From Hemicordylus capensis (lineage: Eukaryota > Chordata > Lepidosauria > Squamata > Cordylidae), in contig NC_069657.1 of the NCBI RefSeq assembly GCF_027244095.1, positions 47,242,857-47,306,856 on the forward strand: 64,000 bases of DNA. Reading direction: 5' to 3'. Of this stretch, positions 20,240 to 31,439 are shown in pieces (the stretch's first letter is position 1; the number at the start of each line of letters is the position of its first letter). The notes under the pieces were generated by a model. It ran no database searches. It was not told the origin of the DNA and saw only the letters and a list, made by a program, of their open reading frames with translations. Position numbers and translations under genes: made by a program.

Positions 20240-22506
20240 CTGGCGGGGCGACCCGATCATTTTGCATTCGGGTGTCCGCCAAGGATGCCCACTGAGCCCA
20301 TTACTTTATGTTTTTGCCCTGGATCCGATCCTGATCAGGATTCAGAGAGAACCCCATCTGCAAGGACTCTCGGTCTCTATCCCTTCGCCCTGCGAGATCT
20401 TCCCTGGAGGGAGGAGGAGAGAGAGTGAGGGGATAGCCGAACCACCTGTCCACTCAGAACCGCATACTGAGTTTAGGGTAAAATTTGTAGCTCATGCCGA
20501 TGATGTTACATTACTGTTATCGAATGAAAATGAAATCTCTGTAATACTAGACCTCTTCTGGCAATATGGTAAGATCTGGAGCCAGCGTGGTGTAGTGGTT
20601 AGAGTGCTGGACTAGGACCGGGGAGACCCGAGTTCAAATCCCCATTCAGCCATGAAACTAGCTGGGTGACTCTGGGCCAGTCACTTCTCTCTCAGCCTAA
20701 CCTACTTCACAGGGTTGTTGTGAAAGAGAAACTCAAGTATGTAGTACACCGCTCTGGGCTCCTTGGAGGAAGAGCGGGATATAAATGTAATCATCATCAT
20801 CATCATCATCATCTTGGGCTCAGAATTAAATGCTGACAAAAGTGTATTTGTTAAAATGGACCCTGGACGCGAGCAACTCTCGTGCCTACCCATCTCTGAA
20901 TGTAAAAGCGAAGGGGCCCCAGAGTCCAAACGGAAGTGGGTAGATACAGTAAACATTTTGGGGATTGAATATGGGATTAAGGAAAAAGTCTGGGGGGGAA
21001 ATTGGACAGATTGGGAAGAAAAAGTAATGCTTAAAATCACCATGTGGAAAAAATGGAGCCTTGCCATGTACCAGAAAGCGGTTTACATCCGGACTTACCT
21101 GATACCCCTGGTGCATAACCTGGCGGTAGTCTATCCTCCCCCGCTGGATCTCCTTTGGAGAGTTGAAAGCCAGATCTTCCGTCTAGTATGGCACACAGCG
21201 TCCTTCCCTTTGGCCCATGCGGTAACATTTAAGGAGGTTGAGTGGGGAGGTGTAGCCTTACCTGCCCTGTAACCCTATTTTGTAACTGAATTCATGTCCT
21301 ACAATTTTGAAAACTGGATTTTTGTGAATGTCCATAATATGTCCAACCTCCTGCAAAAAACCTGGGTCTCGCTTTTCGCTCTGCGTTGGCGCAAGTCAGC
21401 ATGGGGCATAGCATGGTGGGGGAAAGGATCTTTCAATGGTAATATCACACAAGTATTAAAAAGAGAACACCCGGACTACTTGAGAGATTTGTTATTCACA
21501 CTTTTAAAAATGGAAGGTTGAACCGGATCTATTTAAAGGATCCTCCTCAGTTAAGCAGCTAAGGAAAACAATTTATGGAGAGATTCTAGAAGTGGGTTTC
21601 TTAAAACCTGATTTAGAACGTAAACGCTACAAACACCACACTTCACAGTACTTGTTGCAACCCGATCACCCTATCGATCTCTTTAAGGAGAAAAAAGTCC
21701 TTTTCCATTTATGGGAAACAAGGTGGTGCTTATACCATCAAGTACTACCACTTAATGCGGCTAAGCCTTGGCTCCCAGAGGACCAGCAAGAGTGCCCTAA
21801 AATCACCTGCAAACAGAAAGCTAGTGAGCTAGGCAAAACATTAAGGGAAACCCACTCACATTTCTTAAAAGAGTGTGTGGTAGGCAAAAGAGTGTGGCAG
21901 GGAGTAAGCAAGCTGTTAGAGTGGCCTGATTTGGAAAAACAGACTTGGGAAGAACTAACCTCAGGTTTGAGCGATAGAACCTCCTTTCGAGGTCCCAGAA
22001 AGAAACCTTCAAGGAAACGGGACGGAATGGGTGCCCTCATACTAGGGAATTGAAACGTTCTCCTTCTCGTAACCAGGTTAGCAAACCTGTATGTCATTTA
22101 TGCAATGCTCCTGCATAGGAATAGGGAGGGAAGACGTGACCAAGAGGTTTACGCAGATGAGACAGTAAATCTCTTCTGGAAACGTTTGTATGGTTATGTG
22201 CGAAAAGACAAGAGTATCTCTTCTAAACAGCAATGGGACAAATTGTGGAAATGGACGTCGGACGTAACCCCCCCCATTACCTGATGTGCCTTGAAATCCC
22301 CCACCCCCGAGTTACAGTACTACCTGCATATACTTCATAAACCTTGTGGGTTTCCAAATCCTTGTGTGTAAATCTTTGTAGATATATCATGTACAAACAA
22401 CCACTTTGTATATAATTGTGCTTTGGCAACGTACTGTATGCTTTGGTAGTTTGTTGGTTCAATTAAAAAAATCTTGTCCTATAAAATAAATAAATAAATC
22501 TTGTCC
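20240..22506 (+). mobile_element. 5'-truncated LINE with RT and CCHC regions (R4/L1-Tx1-like)
   Basis: RT blocks are readable: SGVRQGCPLSPLLYVFALDP, VAHADDVTLLL (the usual Y/F before ADD is H here) and LNADKSVF. These are followed by VNILGIEYG and the WGGVALPAL block. A CPKITC...THSHFLKEC cysteine-histidine region lies near 21790-21880. The element ends in AAATAAATAAATAAAT. Frames are broken at several places and a SINE interrupts it at 20578-20813. Its clade is uncertain. Confidence 0.7.
20578..20813 (+). mobile_element. tRNA-derived SINE (full-length) inside the LINE
   Basis: The head GCGTGGTGTAGTGGTTAGAG contains an A-box-like region and CGAGTTCAAATCCCC the B-box. The body is GTGACTCTGGGCCAGTCACT and the end GGAAGAGCGGGATATAAATG with a (TCA)n tail. 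The LINE frame resumes directly after the tail at LGSELNADKS. Confidence 0.85.
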
Positions 22507-22919
22507 TATCTTGGAGATGCCAGGGAGGGAACTTGGAACCTTCTGCATGCAGTTGCTCTTCCCAGAGCAGCCCCATTCCTTGAGGGGAATATCTTACAGT
22601 GCTCACACATGTTTCAAGTGCAAACCAGGGCAGACCCTGCTTAGCAAGGTGCTTAGCATTCATGCTTGCTACCACAAGACTAGGTCTCCTCCCCAGCACT
22701 CTGTGTATGCCTTCCAAGATGTTGCAGGATCTCAGGAGGGCTTCATTTCCCTTAAAAGCATAGCACTGTGCAGTGGGTTGGTTCCACATGGTGCCGAGGG
22801 ACTGTGCAGGGTATTCAGCTTTGGCTGATGCTTCACACAGACCCGAGAGACAATGAGTCAGGGGCTGCACTTAAGGTTGATGGGGGGCGGGCATCATTGG
22901 CCTCTGGGCCTTACAATGG

Positions 22920-23035
22920 ACACTGTCTTTATTTATTAAAGGATTTTCTGACACCTCCCCCACACCACCCACATTTCTGTGAATGAACTCAAAGTGGCTT
23001 ACAAGTAAAGCCACATTAAAATACAACTAATTGAT
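22920..23035 (-). mobile_element. L2-like LINE fragment
   Basis: TTTATTTATTAAAGGATTTT...CTCAAAGTGGCTTACAAG is the reverse of the L2-like end. It abuts the Bov-B copy. Confidence 0.45.
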
Positions 23036-23490
23036 TGATTAAGTGCCCTCAAGTCACTGTCGACTCTTAGCAACCACAGAGATAGATTCTCTCCAGGATG
23101 ATCTTTCTTCCACTTGGCCTTTAAGTTCTCTCAGTGGTGCATTCACTGTTGTCGTAATTGAGTCCATCCACCTTGCTGCTGGTCGTCTTCTTCTTCTCTT
23201 TCCTTCATCTTTCCCCAGCATTATGGACTTCTCAAGGGAGCTGGGTCTTCTGTCTGAAGTATGATGGTTTGAGCCTGGTCATTTGTGCCTTGAGTGAAAA
23301 TTCTGGATCTCTATGTTTGTTTGTTTTCCTGGCTGTCCATGGTATCCTCAAGAGTCTTCTCCAGCACTAAAGTTCAACAGCATCAATACTTTTTCTATCT
23401 TGCTTCTTCAAAGACCAGTTTTTGCATCCATAGAGTGTCATGGGGAAAACCATTGTCCGAATGATTCTAATCTTTGTAGGTATAGACAAA
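23036..23490 (-). mobile_element. Bov-B (RTE) LINE 3' end
   Basis: On the minus strand IRTMVFPMTLYGCKNWSLKK and IDAVEL match the end of the Bov-B RT. GKDEGKRRRRQQQGGWTQL matches the Bov-B C-terminus. The 3' end CTAAGAGTCGACAGTGACTT resembles the tail of the Sauria SINEs, in line with the known LINE/SINE partnership. Confidence 0.85.
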
Positions 23491-23847
23491 AAGATAATAC
23501 AAAAAATAGCAGCAGCACTGTCAGTTAAAAAGAAAAGCAGCAAAAAATCAAGACTCAAACTAAGGGAAGGCCAATGGAAATTTTAAAAAGGCATCATTTT
23601 CTGTTTAAAACTGAATGCAGAGGAGACAAGCTGGAGATCAGGTGGCAAGGAGTTCCAAAGAGCTACGGCAACTACAAAGAACACGCGCGCACGCACACAC
23701 ACACACCACTGCAAACCATACCTCAGTCAGGGAGTACACAAAGCTCCCAAATTAGGGTAGAAGGCTTCTCCTGCCCTAAGGGTGACCGTGAGAATCCTAA
23801 GCCCCTCTCGCTGCCCCATCCTGAATCAACAGCTAACCAACTTATCT

Positions 23848-23960
23848 GGGTGACCCTTAGTTCTAATCTTACAAGGGAGGAGGATGAGTTCCTACTTTCT
23901 CCACACCAGGCAGGATTTTATACGTTTCTATCATGTTCCTCCTCTATCACCCCCCCGCCC
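23848..23960 (-). mobile_element. Old CR1 fragment
   Basis: GTGACCCTTAGTTCTAATCT...CTACTTTCTCCACACCAGGC...TTTTATACGTTTCTATCATG matches the coding end of CR1 on the minus strand. Confidence 0.65.
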
Positions 23961-23978
23961 CGCTCATCCCCAAAGCTA

Positions 23979-24757
23979 CAGGTGAAACTTGGAAAATTAG
24001 AATATCGTGCAAAAGTCCATTAATTTCAGTAATGCAAATTAAAGGTGAAACTGATATATGAGACAGATGCATTACATGCAAAGCGAGATAAGTCAAGCCT
24101 TAATTTGTTATAATTGTGATGATCATGGCGTACAGCTCATGAAAACCCCAAATCCACAATCCCAGAAAATTAGAATATTACATGGAACCAAGAAGACAAG
24201 GATTGAAGAATAGAACAATATCGGACCTCTGAAAAGTATAAGCATGCATATGTATTCAGTACTTGGTTTGGGCCCCTTTTGCAGCAATTACTGCCTCAAT
24301 GCGGCGTGGCATGGATGCTATCAGCCTGTGGCACTGATGAGGTGTTATGGAAGACCAGGATGCTTCATTAGCGGCCTTTAGCTCTTCTGCATTGTTTGGT
24401 CTCATGTCTCTCATCCTTCTCTCGGCAATGCCCCATAGATTCTCTATGGGGTCAGGTCAGGCGAATTTGCTGGCCAATCAAGCACAGTACACTGTATACT
24501 TTTCGGAGGTCCGATATTGTTCTATTCTACAATCCTTGTCTTCTTGGTTCCATGTAATTGTCTAATTTTCTGGGATTGTGGATTTGGGGTTTTCATGAGC
24601 TGTACGCCATGATCATCACAATTATAACAAATTAAGGCTTGACTTATCTCGCTTTGCATGTAATGCGTCTGTCTCATATATCAGTTTCACCTTTTAATTT
24701 GGATTACTGAAATTAATGGACTTTTGTACAATATTCTAATTTTCTGAGTTTCACCTG
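23979..24757 (-). mobile_element. Tc1/mariner-type element with about 260-bp inverted repeats, copy 1
   Basis: Termini CAGGTGAAACTTGGAAAATT and its inverse are flanked by TA on both sides. The arms run about 260 bp each. On the minus strand the middle encodes the end of a Tc1-like transposase ([40 protein letters not shown]). The DD(E/D) core is absent, so it is non-autonomous. It is 779 bp, against 780 bp for copy 2. Confidence 0.9.
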
Positions 24758-25430
24758 TAAATACCCCAGACACTTTATCCTTTCCTTGTAAGAAAGTATG
24801 GTCTTGCTTGCCTTTCACTGATAAAACAACAGACACACACAGCCTAAAACCAATACATTTCCTTAAAGGAGTTTGCAATATTTTAAATAGTCCTTAGGAC
24901 GATGATTCCATTTCTCTGGAATTTCATCCAGTCTTCCTCTTGGTTAAAGGTTTTTGCCTGATTGCTTCCTCTTTCTAAAGCTCCATCACTAGTGCCTGAA
25001 GCAATGGAACATTTTAAAGTAAGAGCTTTCACTTAATCTTAATGATAGAGGCTGAGGGCTTTGAATAGATTTGGTATAGTTTAAAAGCCATTATTAAATG
25101 CTTGCTTTGCCTTGTACAATGAGTTCTGTTTGCCTGAATTTAAATGTGTGGCAATGTTCCCATTTCTATCTTCCAGGCATTTAGTGTACCCATATAATGA
25201 TTATACGAAGAGATTTATTTAGTGTATATTGTATTTTTGGGTCTCGCTCTTTAGACACAAATGATCTCTTGGAGCAATTAAAATTCAGTCCACAATGAAT
25301 TTTACATTGGTAAGACAGCTTCTTCCCTCAGGCCTGCACGCTAAAGGACAAGACACACAAGAGAAGGAGAGTGGAGGAAAAGGGAGATCAGTTTGACAAT
25401 AGTCCTAGTTAGACACTATCAAAACTAGGG
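24758..25430. other. No gene seen
   Basis: AT-rich unassigned sequence. No open frame with recognisable content. Confidence 0.4.
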
Positions 25431-25635
25431 GTGTTGTGCTCATGTACAGCATCCCTGGAAAATGCACTTACAAGCCCCGCCCCTGCACTGATGTGCTCTG
25501 AAGCCCCTCCCCACTGTCCTCAGTTGCAGCCTTTGTCTGCAAAGACACACACTATACTATACTCATGGAGGGATTCTTCCTGCAAGCAACTTATGTCAGT
25601 TTCCCCCTACTCCAGTGATCCAAACTATAACAAGA

Positions 25636-25806
25636 GGCAGGATGCCTCTGAGTACCAGTTGTGGGGGAGTAACAGCAGGAGAGAGGGCATGCCCTCAATG
25701 CCTGCCTATGGCTTCCAGCGGCATCTGGTGGGCCACTGTGTGAAACAGGCTGCTGGACTAGATGGGCCTTGGGCCCTATCCAGCAGGGCTGTTCTTATGT
25801 CCTTAA
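25636..25806 (+). mobile_element. CR1 LINE 3' tail
   Basis: GGCAGGATGCCTCTGAGTAC through GGACTAGATGGGCCTTGGGC to the TTCTTATG end. Non-coding tail only. Confidence 0.85.
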
Positions 25807-25961
25807 GAGGGACCCATTGCAATGATTCAATTCATCTTTGTACCTGCCTGTGGAACTGTACTGAAAAGGTGTCTTAAAAACCTGGCCTGACTAAGCTCAG
25901 ACAAGAATGTTTTTGTCTAATTGCAAATGAAGTCTTTTGTACTCTCCTAGTTCTTGTACAC

Positions 25962-26530
25962 TTGCCACCTAATGGCGCAGGGGGAAAATGACTTGACTAT
26001 CAAGCCAGAGGTTGTCAGTTTGAATCCCCGCTGGTATGTTTCCCAGACTCTGGGAAACACCTATACTGGGCAGCAGCGATATAGGAAGATGCTGAAAGGT
26101 ATCGTCTCATACTGCACAGGAGATGGCAATGGTAAACCTCTGCTGTATTCTACTAAAGACAACCATGGGGCTCTGTGGTCGTCAGGACACTTTCCAGACT
26201 AGACCCTGCAACGGGGTCAGGACACATCTCAGAAGTATGATTCCACACTTCCTGCGTCATGACACCGCAGTCCCTATGCAGACAGCAGGGTACCGTTCAC
26301 ATTTCCAATGCCTTGTTTCAAATTTCATCATGGCGATACAGAGCTAGGATGTTGTATATCCAGCATGAAAAAAGTTGCTGTTTTTTCAGGTTGTTAGTTG
26401 CTCCAAGACTGCTCCCCCTGCTGTTTACGTTTCAAATGCGACTTGCCTGAACGAAGGCATTTAGCTGCTGATGAGCAGCTAATCTGGAAAGTGTCCAGGA
26501 GATGACACCAACTCGAAGCACACTTTACCT
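25962..26530 (+). mobile_element. Sauria SINE interrupted by a MITE
   Basis: The head CCACCTAATGGCGCAGGGGG, the B-box AGTTTGAATCCCCGC, the body and the tail GACACCAACTCG...CACACTTTACC are split at 26185. The 14-bp target duplication TAGTTCTTGTACAC is perfect at 25948-25961 and 26531-26544, so both the SINE and its split are clear. Confidence 0.95.
26185..26496. mobile_element. Uncharacterised MITE, copy 2 (TIR GGACACTTTCCAGA)
   Basis: The 312-bp element has inverted ends GGACACTTTCCAGA and TCTGGAAAGTGTCC. It aligns along its full length with copy 1 at 4958-5261. Removing it and one CAG (26183-26185 and 26496-26498) restores the SINE text CGTCAGGAGATGACACC, suggesting a 3-bp duplication. Copy 1 shows TAG and CAG at the same places. 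Confidence 0.85.
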
Positions 26531-26544
26531 TAGTTCTTGTACAC

Positions 26545-27074
26545 AGTTACTATTTTCATTCTGAGGTACAAGATTCCTGTTAATAAAATCCATAATTAGA
26601 GAGGTCTGTGCCTTCTTGCCATAATTTCTAACTGGTAGATGTCACTTGTAATAGCTCTTATTGATTTAGTTGTCATTGTTGATGGTCATCTCCCACAGTG
26701 CAGATGCCAAAATGCAATCATTATCCCTTTAAAAAATGTTAAACCTCTTTATAAGGAGGACCCAAAGTTTGGTGCCAAGAGGTACTTTATGTTTTTAAGT
26801 TCTGCTTGACAGGTTGGAAATTAGATCTGATATCTCAAATAACTTTTGGAAACCTGCCAGGTTTTCTCAGAAGACCTCTGTGTAAGGTAATGACTCCATA
26901 TCCTTTTATTTCCTTTAAGGAAGGTGAGGGTAGGGGAGAGAGATGGGAAGGGCATGTATTTTGTCTGATCTGTCAATAACCCACTTGTGCAAGCATGTTG
27001 TGATGGCTACTTTGTTAGCCGTGTGATTTTAGTCCGGAATGGCCAACCTCTGTCTTTTCCAGGAGTTGCACTAT
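26545..27074. other. No gene seen
   Basis: Unassigned AT-rich sequence, no repeat recognised. Confidence 0.4.
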
Positions 27075-27420
27075 ATTTATTTATAAAGTGTATACTGTTT
27101 TTCAAAAGCAACAGAAAGTTCTCAAAGTGGTTGACCTAGCAAAAGAAATGGGAAGAATAAGGCTCCCTGGTCACAATCTAAAAAAGACTGAAGAGAGACA
27201 CAAGGGCATAGCAAGACTGGGGTGGGCCCTGGGATAAAAGAATGAAGATGGGCCCCTGCTGCCCCCCACATCTTCTTCAGAGAGAGAAGAGCAAGTTGTT
27301 GCTTAGCTGGTGAGCCCCTCTTCCTCAGGGGCTGAGAGACATTCCCCCCTCCCAATTCAATTATAACTACACCCCTGAGAGACGCCAGGAAACAGTCACT
27401 GGGAGAGATGCTGTGCTGGG
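27075..27420 (-). mobile_element. L2-like LINE 3' end split by a hAT MITE
   Basis: ATACTGTTTTTCAAAAGCAAC...CTCAAAGTGGTTGACCTAGC on the left and CAGGAAACAGTCACTGGGAG on the right are one minus-strand L2-like end. The 27201-27377 insertion separates them. Confidence 0.6.
27201..27377. mobile_element. hAT-type MITE
   Basis: It starts CAAGGGCATAGCAAGACTGG and ends TTATAACTACACCCCTG. Flanking AGAGAC is repeated on both sides, so the duplication is imperfect. Non-coding. Confidence 0.6.
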
Positions 27421-28023
27421 TTGGACAGAGTTGAATAAAACACATTATAATGGCAAGAAAGTTGTCATAGTTTTTACTATTGCATTGGCAGTACACATTG
27501 TTCCTCTTGGAGAGCAAAACAACCTCTCGTTTACCACAGTATTAGGCAATCTAGAATCCAAGGAGGCGCCCTCTCTGGTGTTTCTCAGAGCAAGGACAAA
27601 ACACATGCTCGGGTGAAGGGAAGCTAGTATCCGTTATAGCTAGCCGCATGGTTTTGAACTGGTCCAAACACAGTTGGGTCTCATTTTACACTGGGCAAAG
27701 GGCATTTTGAATTGAGTTGGAAAGGAAGGAGGGCAGTTGCCCGGTGGAGCTGGTTAACCTTTTGGTCTTACCCAGCTTTGGGAGCTGTGCATGTTCCCGA
27801 TTTTCAGTCGTGTGCAAGTAAAAAAGCAAGATAGGAGGGGGCGGGGGGCGGGGGGAATGATAATCTGCTAAATGGAGGCTGGATAGGATGGTTTTTCCTT
27901 CTCCCTCTTTCAAAAGCCAGCAGTGGAATTTGGGTAGGGTGTACCCATCCTGTCCAGCTGATGCTTAGCAGACACTCGTGCTTCCTGCCTTGCCTTTTAC
28001 TTGCACATGATTGAAAATTGGAA
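27421..28023. other. No gene seen
   Basis: Unassigned. A G-rich run lies at 27835-27855. Confidence 0.4.
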
Positions 28024-28048
28024 GTGTGCACAGTTCCTGGAGCTGGGT

Positions 28049-28303
28049 TAAAGGTAAAATGTGCCATTGAGTCGGTGTTGACTCCTGGTGCCCACAGAGC
28101 CCTGTGGTTGTCTTTGGTAGAATACAGGAGGGGTTTACCATTGCCATCTCTCACACAGTATGAGATGATGCTTTTCAGCACCTTCCTATATTGCTGCCCC
28201 CCAATATAGGTGTTTCCCATAGTCTGGGAAACATACCAGTGGGGATTCAAACTGGCAGTCTCGGGCTTGCTACTCAATTCATTTCCCTGCTGCGCGCCAT
28301 TAG
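28049..28303 (-). mobile_element. Sauria SINE
   Basis: Complete minus-strand copy from CACCTAATGGCGCGCAGCAG to the GAGTCAACACCGACTCAATG tail. It is flanked by a 25-bp target duplication (28024-28048 and 28304-28328) with two mismatches. Confidence 0.9.
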
Positions 28304-28639
28304 GTGTGCAGAGTTCCTGAAGCTGGGTAGGACACAGTTCATAGAACAAGCCTATATATTGCTGCAGCTAGCAAGCTGAACACTGAAACTTCTGGATCTA
28401 GTAGAAATAGCATTTTTTTAAAAACTTGACTTTGTTTTAGCAGAGTATCAACATTAATACACAGAACAGCATATATTGCACCTTTGATGCACACCTAATG
28501 GGCATATATCTGTTTTAAACTGTTTGTGGATCATTCACCTTGCCTGAGAATCTCCAGAGCGGTTCCACTGTGTCTATGAAAAACTAAGTGATTTGAGGAT
28601 TGAAGCCCCTAAGCAGGAGTAGCCCCAATTATTGTGGTG

Positions 28640-28945
28640 CTGCGGTGAGAGACATAATGGTGCCTAGTTCCATGCCCCTGGTGGGAGCCAAGCCCCTTTC
28701 AAAACCAACCCTGCCAAGCTCTGAAAATGGCTTGGGTGGAGGCAGAAAGGAAGGAAGGTTGCCAGTGGCCTCCTTTCTCCTTGTGCTTCTAGCAAGCTTT
28801 GCATGGAGTGTGAGGTGGCCCTTCGAAAGGGTCAGATCAGTTCCAAACAGCTGCTCTGCTGGCAACAGTGGGGTACACCTTGCCAGTCTGATGGTGCCTC
28901 AATAATTTGCCGCCTGAGGTGACTGCCTCACCTTGCCTCATGGAA
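28640..28945. mobile_element. Repeat pair member A (probable hAT relative)
   Basis: CCATGCCCCTGGTGGGAGCC...TCAATAATTTGCCGCCTGAGG is a diverged duplicate of 30190-30490. The family is not named; the ends are unclear. Confidence 0.5.
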
Positions 28946-30040
28946 GGGCCACCTCTGGCCCCAAGGCTGTATTCCTGTTACACCTGCATAGGATTGGGCT
29001 GTGCGGGGTGTGCTAAATTTGGATAGGCAGTAAGAGGACACTTAGGCGAAAGAGCAATGGTAATATCAGTGGGAGGGGACAACATGGAGAAAGCATTGCC
29101 TGATCTTTCGGGGGGGGGCGCGGGGCGGGAATCTGGGTCCTGAGAGAACTGGTTTCAAGCCTTTGCTCTGTTGCTAAGCACTTGGCTTGCACACTTAACA
29201 TGTTTCTACAGCTAGAACTACTTGGACATTTTAAAATTCTGTAGCCAACAACAAAGTCTGAGATGTTACTATTTGTTTCGTTCCACTGGGTGAACAGTCA
29301 GTTGGAGGGAGAATAAAAAGCATACTGTATGAAATATACTCTTTTGTATTTCCCATTTCCCAGCATGGTAGGCAGTTTCAGGGCAGCTTTGCAGAGACTG
29401 TTTCCTTTGGAGGGAAGAATGCTGAAGACTTCAGCGGTGGTTTGTAATACCTATTGATTTGCAAATACACTGGGTGAGCAGGTAGTAAGCAAGCTGGTAT
29501 GATCCCAGCGAAGTGCGACTGTGAAACAGAGACATATTCTTCATTTGCCCCACATCCATTCCCATCCCCTTCCCCTGCTGTCTCCCCTTTGTCAAACGCC
29601 AGACTCTTAAGTTTCTTGCAAGCAAGCAGGGATCTGCCATTTTTGTATTTTGTAAAGCACTATATGCATTGATGGGTGCTATATAAGAGCAACGTTGGCA
29701 GGCTGCACCTGTTGATGCAGATTCAAAGCAGAATCTGTTCTTAAAAGCCAACATCAGTCCAGCTCCCAAAAACTCTAATAAGCTGCTTCTGCCAGCCCGA
29801 AAACCCATCAACTCCTCCCAGCCAACTCCATCTGTTTTTCTCATTCTCTGGCCAAGTTTGTGCTGCACAAATGGTGGTTTAGACCCCACCCAGGTCAAGT
29901 GGGTGCATGACGCATTTCAGGAAAAGTTAGTTACTAGACATCAGGGTCTTTTCTCCATCAGGACCTACTCACACTCACACTCTCTCATCAACAATTATTT
30001 TTCACTTATCGGTCCACTAGCAAGTAAATTTGTCAAATTT
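28946..30040. other. No gene assigned
   Basis: A 155-codon minus-strand frame at 29431-29898 has no recognisable motif and no splice context. The rest is unassigned. Confidence 0.4.
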
Positions 30041-30044
30041 GGGG

Positions 30045-30140
30045 AAGTACCATAGCTCAGTGGACGGGCATCTGCTTTATACACAGAAGGTCCCAGGTTC
30101 AATCCATGGCACCTCCAGGTAGAGCTGGAAGAGACCCTTT
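30045..30140 (+). mobile_element. tRNA-Ala SINE head
   Basis: CCATAGCTCAGTGGACGGGC, the B-box AGGTTCAATCCATGGC and CACCTCCAGGTAGAGCTGGA. The tail is missing here; a tail-like piece (AGATGGACCAAAGGTCTGGC) lies at about 30835-30885 after the 30190-30490 repeat, so the SINE may be split. Confidence 0.6.
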
Positions 30141-30189
30141 TGGAAGCCTGGAGTCAAGAGCAGCCCAAGGTATTGTGGAACAGGGGGTG

Positions 30190-30490
30190 AGGCACCCAAT
30201 GCCGGTTTGCCCCATGCCCCTGGTGGGGCCCAACCCCCTTTCAAAACAGGCCATTGCAAAATTTTGAAAGAGGTGCGGAGGAGGGATGGTTGTTAGCAGC
30301 CTCCTCTTCTCTCCTTCTGCTTCCTGCAGACTCTGTGAGGAGTGTGAGGAGAGGCCTTTTCTTGCAGTTTGCCGGCATCAGAATGGCCCAAATAGCTGCT
30401 CCGATGGTGGCAGCTGCGGGCATCTTGCTGTCCTCTGATGCTTCAATAATCCACTGCCTGAGGTGACTGCCTCACTGCTTCTCATGAAAG
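30190..30490. mobile_element. Repeat pair member B (probable hAT relative)
   Basis: CCCCATGCCCCTGGTGGGGCC...TCAATAATCCACTGCCTGAGG matches 28640-28945 in the same order and orientation, with many differences. Confidence 0.5.
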
Positions 30491-31038
30491 GAGGAGAAGA
30501 TCTTCTGCCAGCCAATTAGAGGTGCACCTAGGTGATTTTGGAGCCTGGACCTAAAGGCCTTCGGAGGAGCCCACTTTGCTGGAGTCCCCCTACTGCAAGT
30601 TAAGCACCATCCCCCGATTCTCATCCCACATATTTCTTGCCCCATTCCCCCCTCTGTCTCCAAAGCACCTGGCACAAGTCATGATCACACTCAGCCACCC
30701 GGCGCAGTGCAGGCCAGCAGCAACCACACCGCCCGGAACAGTCTAAAGAGGATTTGGGGGCCCTCAGGGTGTGTGGAGGCCCTGGACTCTGCCTTCGAAG
30801 TCCAGGGTTAAGAACACCAATGCACACAATGCTGAACTTAGATGGACCAAAGGTCTGGCTCTGTATGAGACCACTTCCTGTGTAAGGCCGTAGAAAAAGC
30901 CTATATAAGGTTTTTCAGAGCAGAAGAACTGGTCTGCAATACTAGATTGCAATGAATAGTGAATGCTGGTGCCTAGCAAGAGAACTTTGCCCTGAGCCTT
31001 CATGGGGAGTGTTAACGGAACTATTCTGGAATGCTGGC

Positions 31039-31393
31039 CAGAGGCGTAGCAAGGTTGGAGTGGGCCCAGAGACAAGATTTTAAACCCCCCCCCCCGTCAC
31101 TGAAGCTCAGCTCATGAAGTAAAGAAATCTTAAATGAGGCTGAATTATTTTTTAAAAGGTTTTGTGAATTGTGGACGATGCAAGTCATTTAATGGTACTA
31201 GAGAAAGACATGCTCTTCTGGTAGCTCCAGGTCTTAACCACCACATCAATTTTGGAGGATGAATACAACTGAAGGAAGCCCAGGCGGGTGCGCAGCTGGG
31301 GGAGTCAGTCATGTGACTTGCCTCTGGGGGGGGCCCAAGGCAGTGGGCCCCCAGACAACTATCTCCCCTTGCCCTATTATAGTTACGTCCCTG
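31039..31393 (-). mobile_element. hAT-type MITE, CAGGGGCGTAACTATAAT family
   Basis: Reverse orientation to 4421 and 45025. Perfect 8-bp duplication ATGCTGGC at 31031-31038 and 31394-31401. Confidence 0.9.
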
Positions 31394-31439
31394 ATGCTGG
31401 CGTAATGTCCTGAGACTGCTTTGGGGCTTGTGTGGGGAA

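Larger units (their letters stand above)
20121..22697 (-). mobile_element. Composite 5S/tRNA-Ala SINE split by a LINE
   Basis: The SINE tail and body (20121-20239) and the tRNA-like and 5S-like halves (22507-22697) are one minus-strand copy. Between them lies a 5'-truncated LINE. The break lies between CTCTCCTAACCCT and ATCTTGGAGATGCC, contiguous in the copy at 41861-42156. Confidence 0.85.

Noticed and set aside
24347-24565. Open frame at 24347 as a gene
   Set aside because: It is antisense to the Tc1-like transposase remnant; the same frame recurs in the second copy at 53000-53218.
29431-29898. 155-codon minus-strand open frame
   Set aside because: No recognisable motif, splice sites or repeat coding; judged chance.
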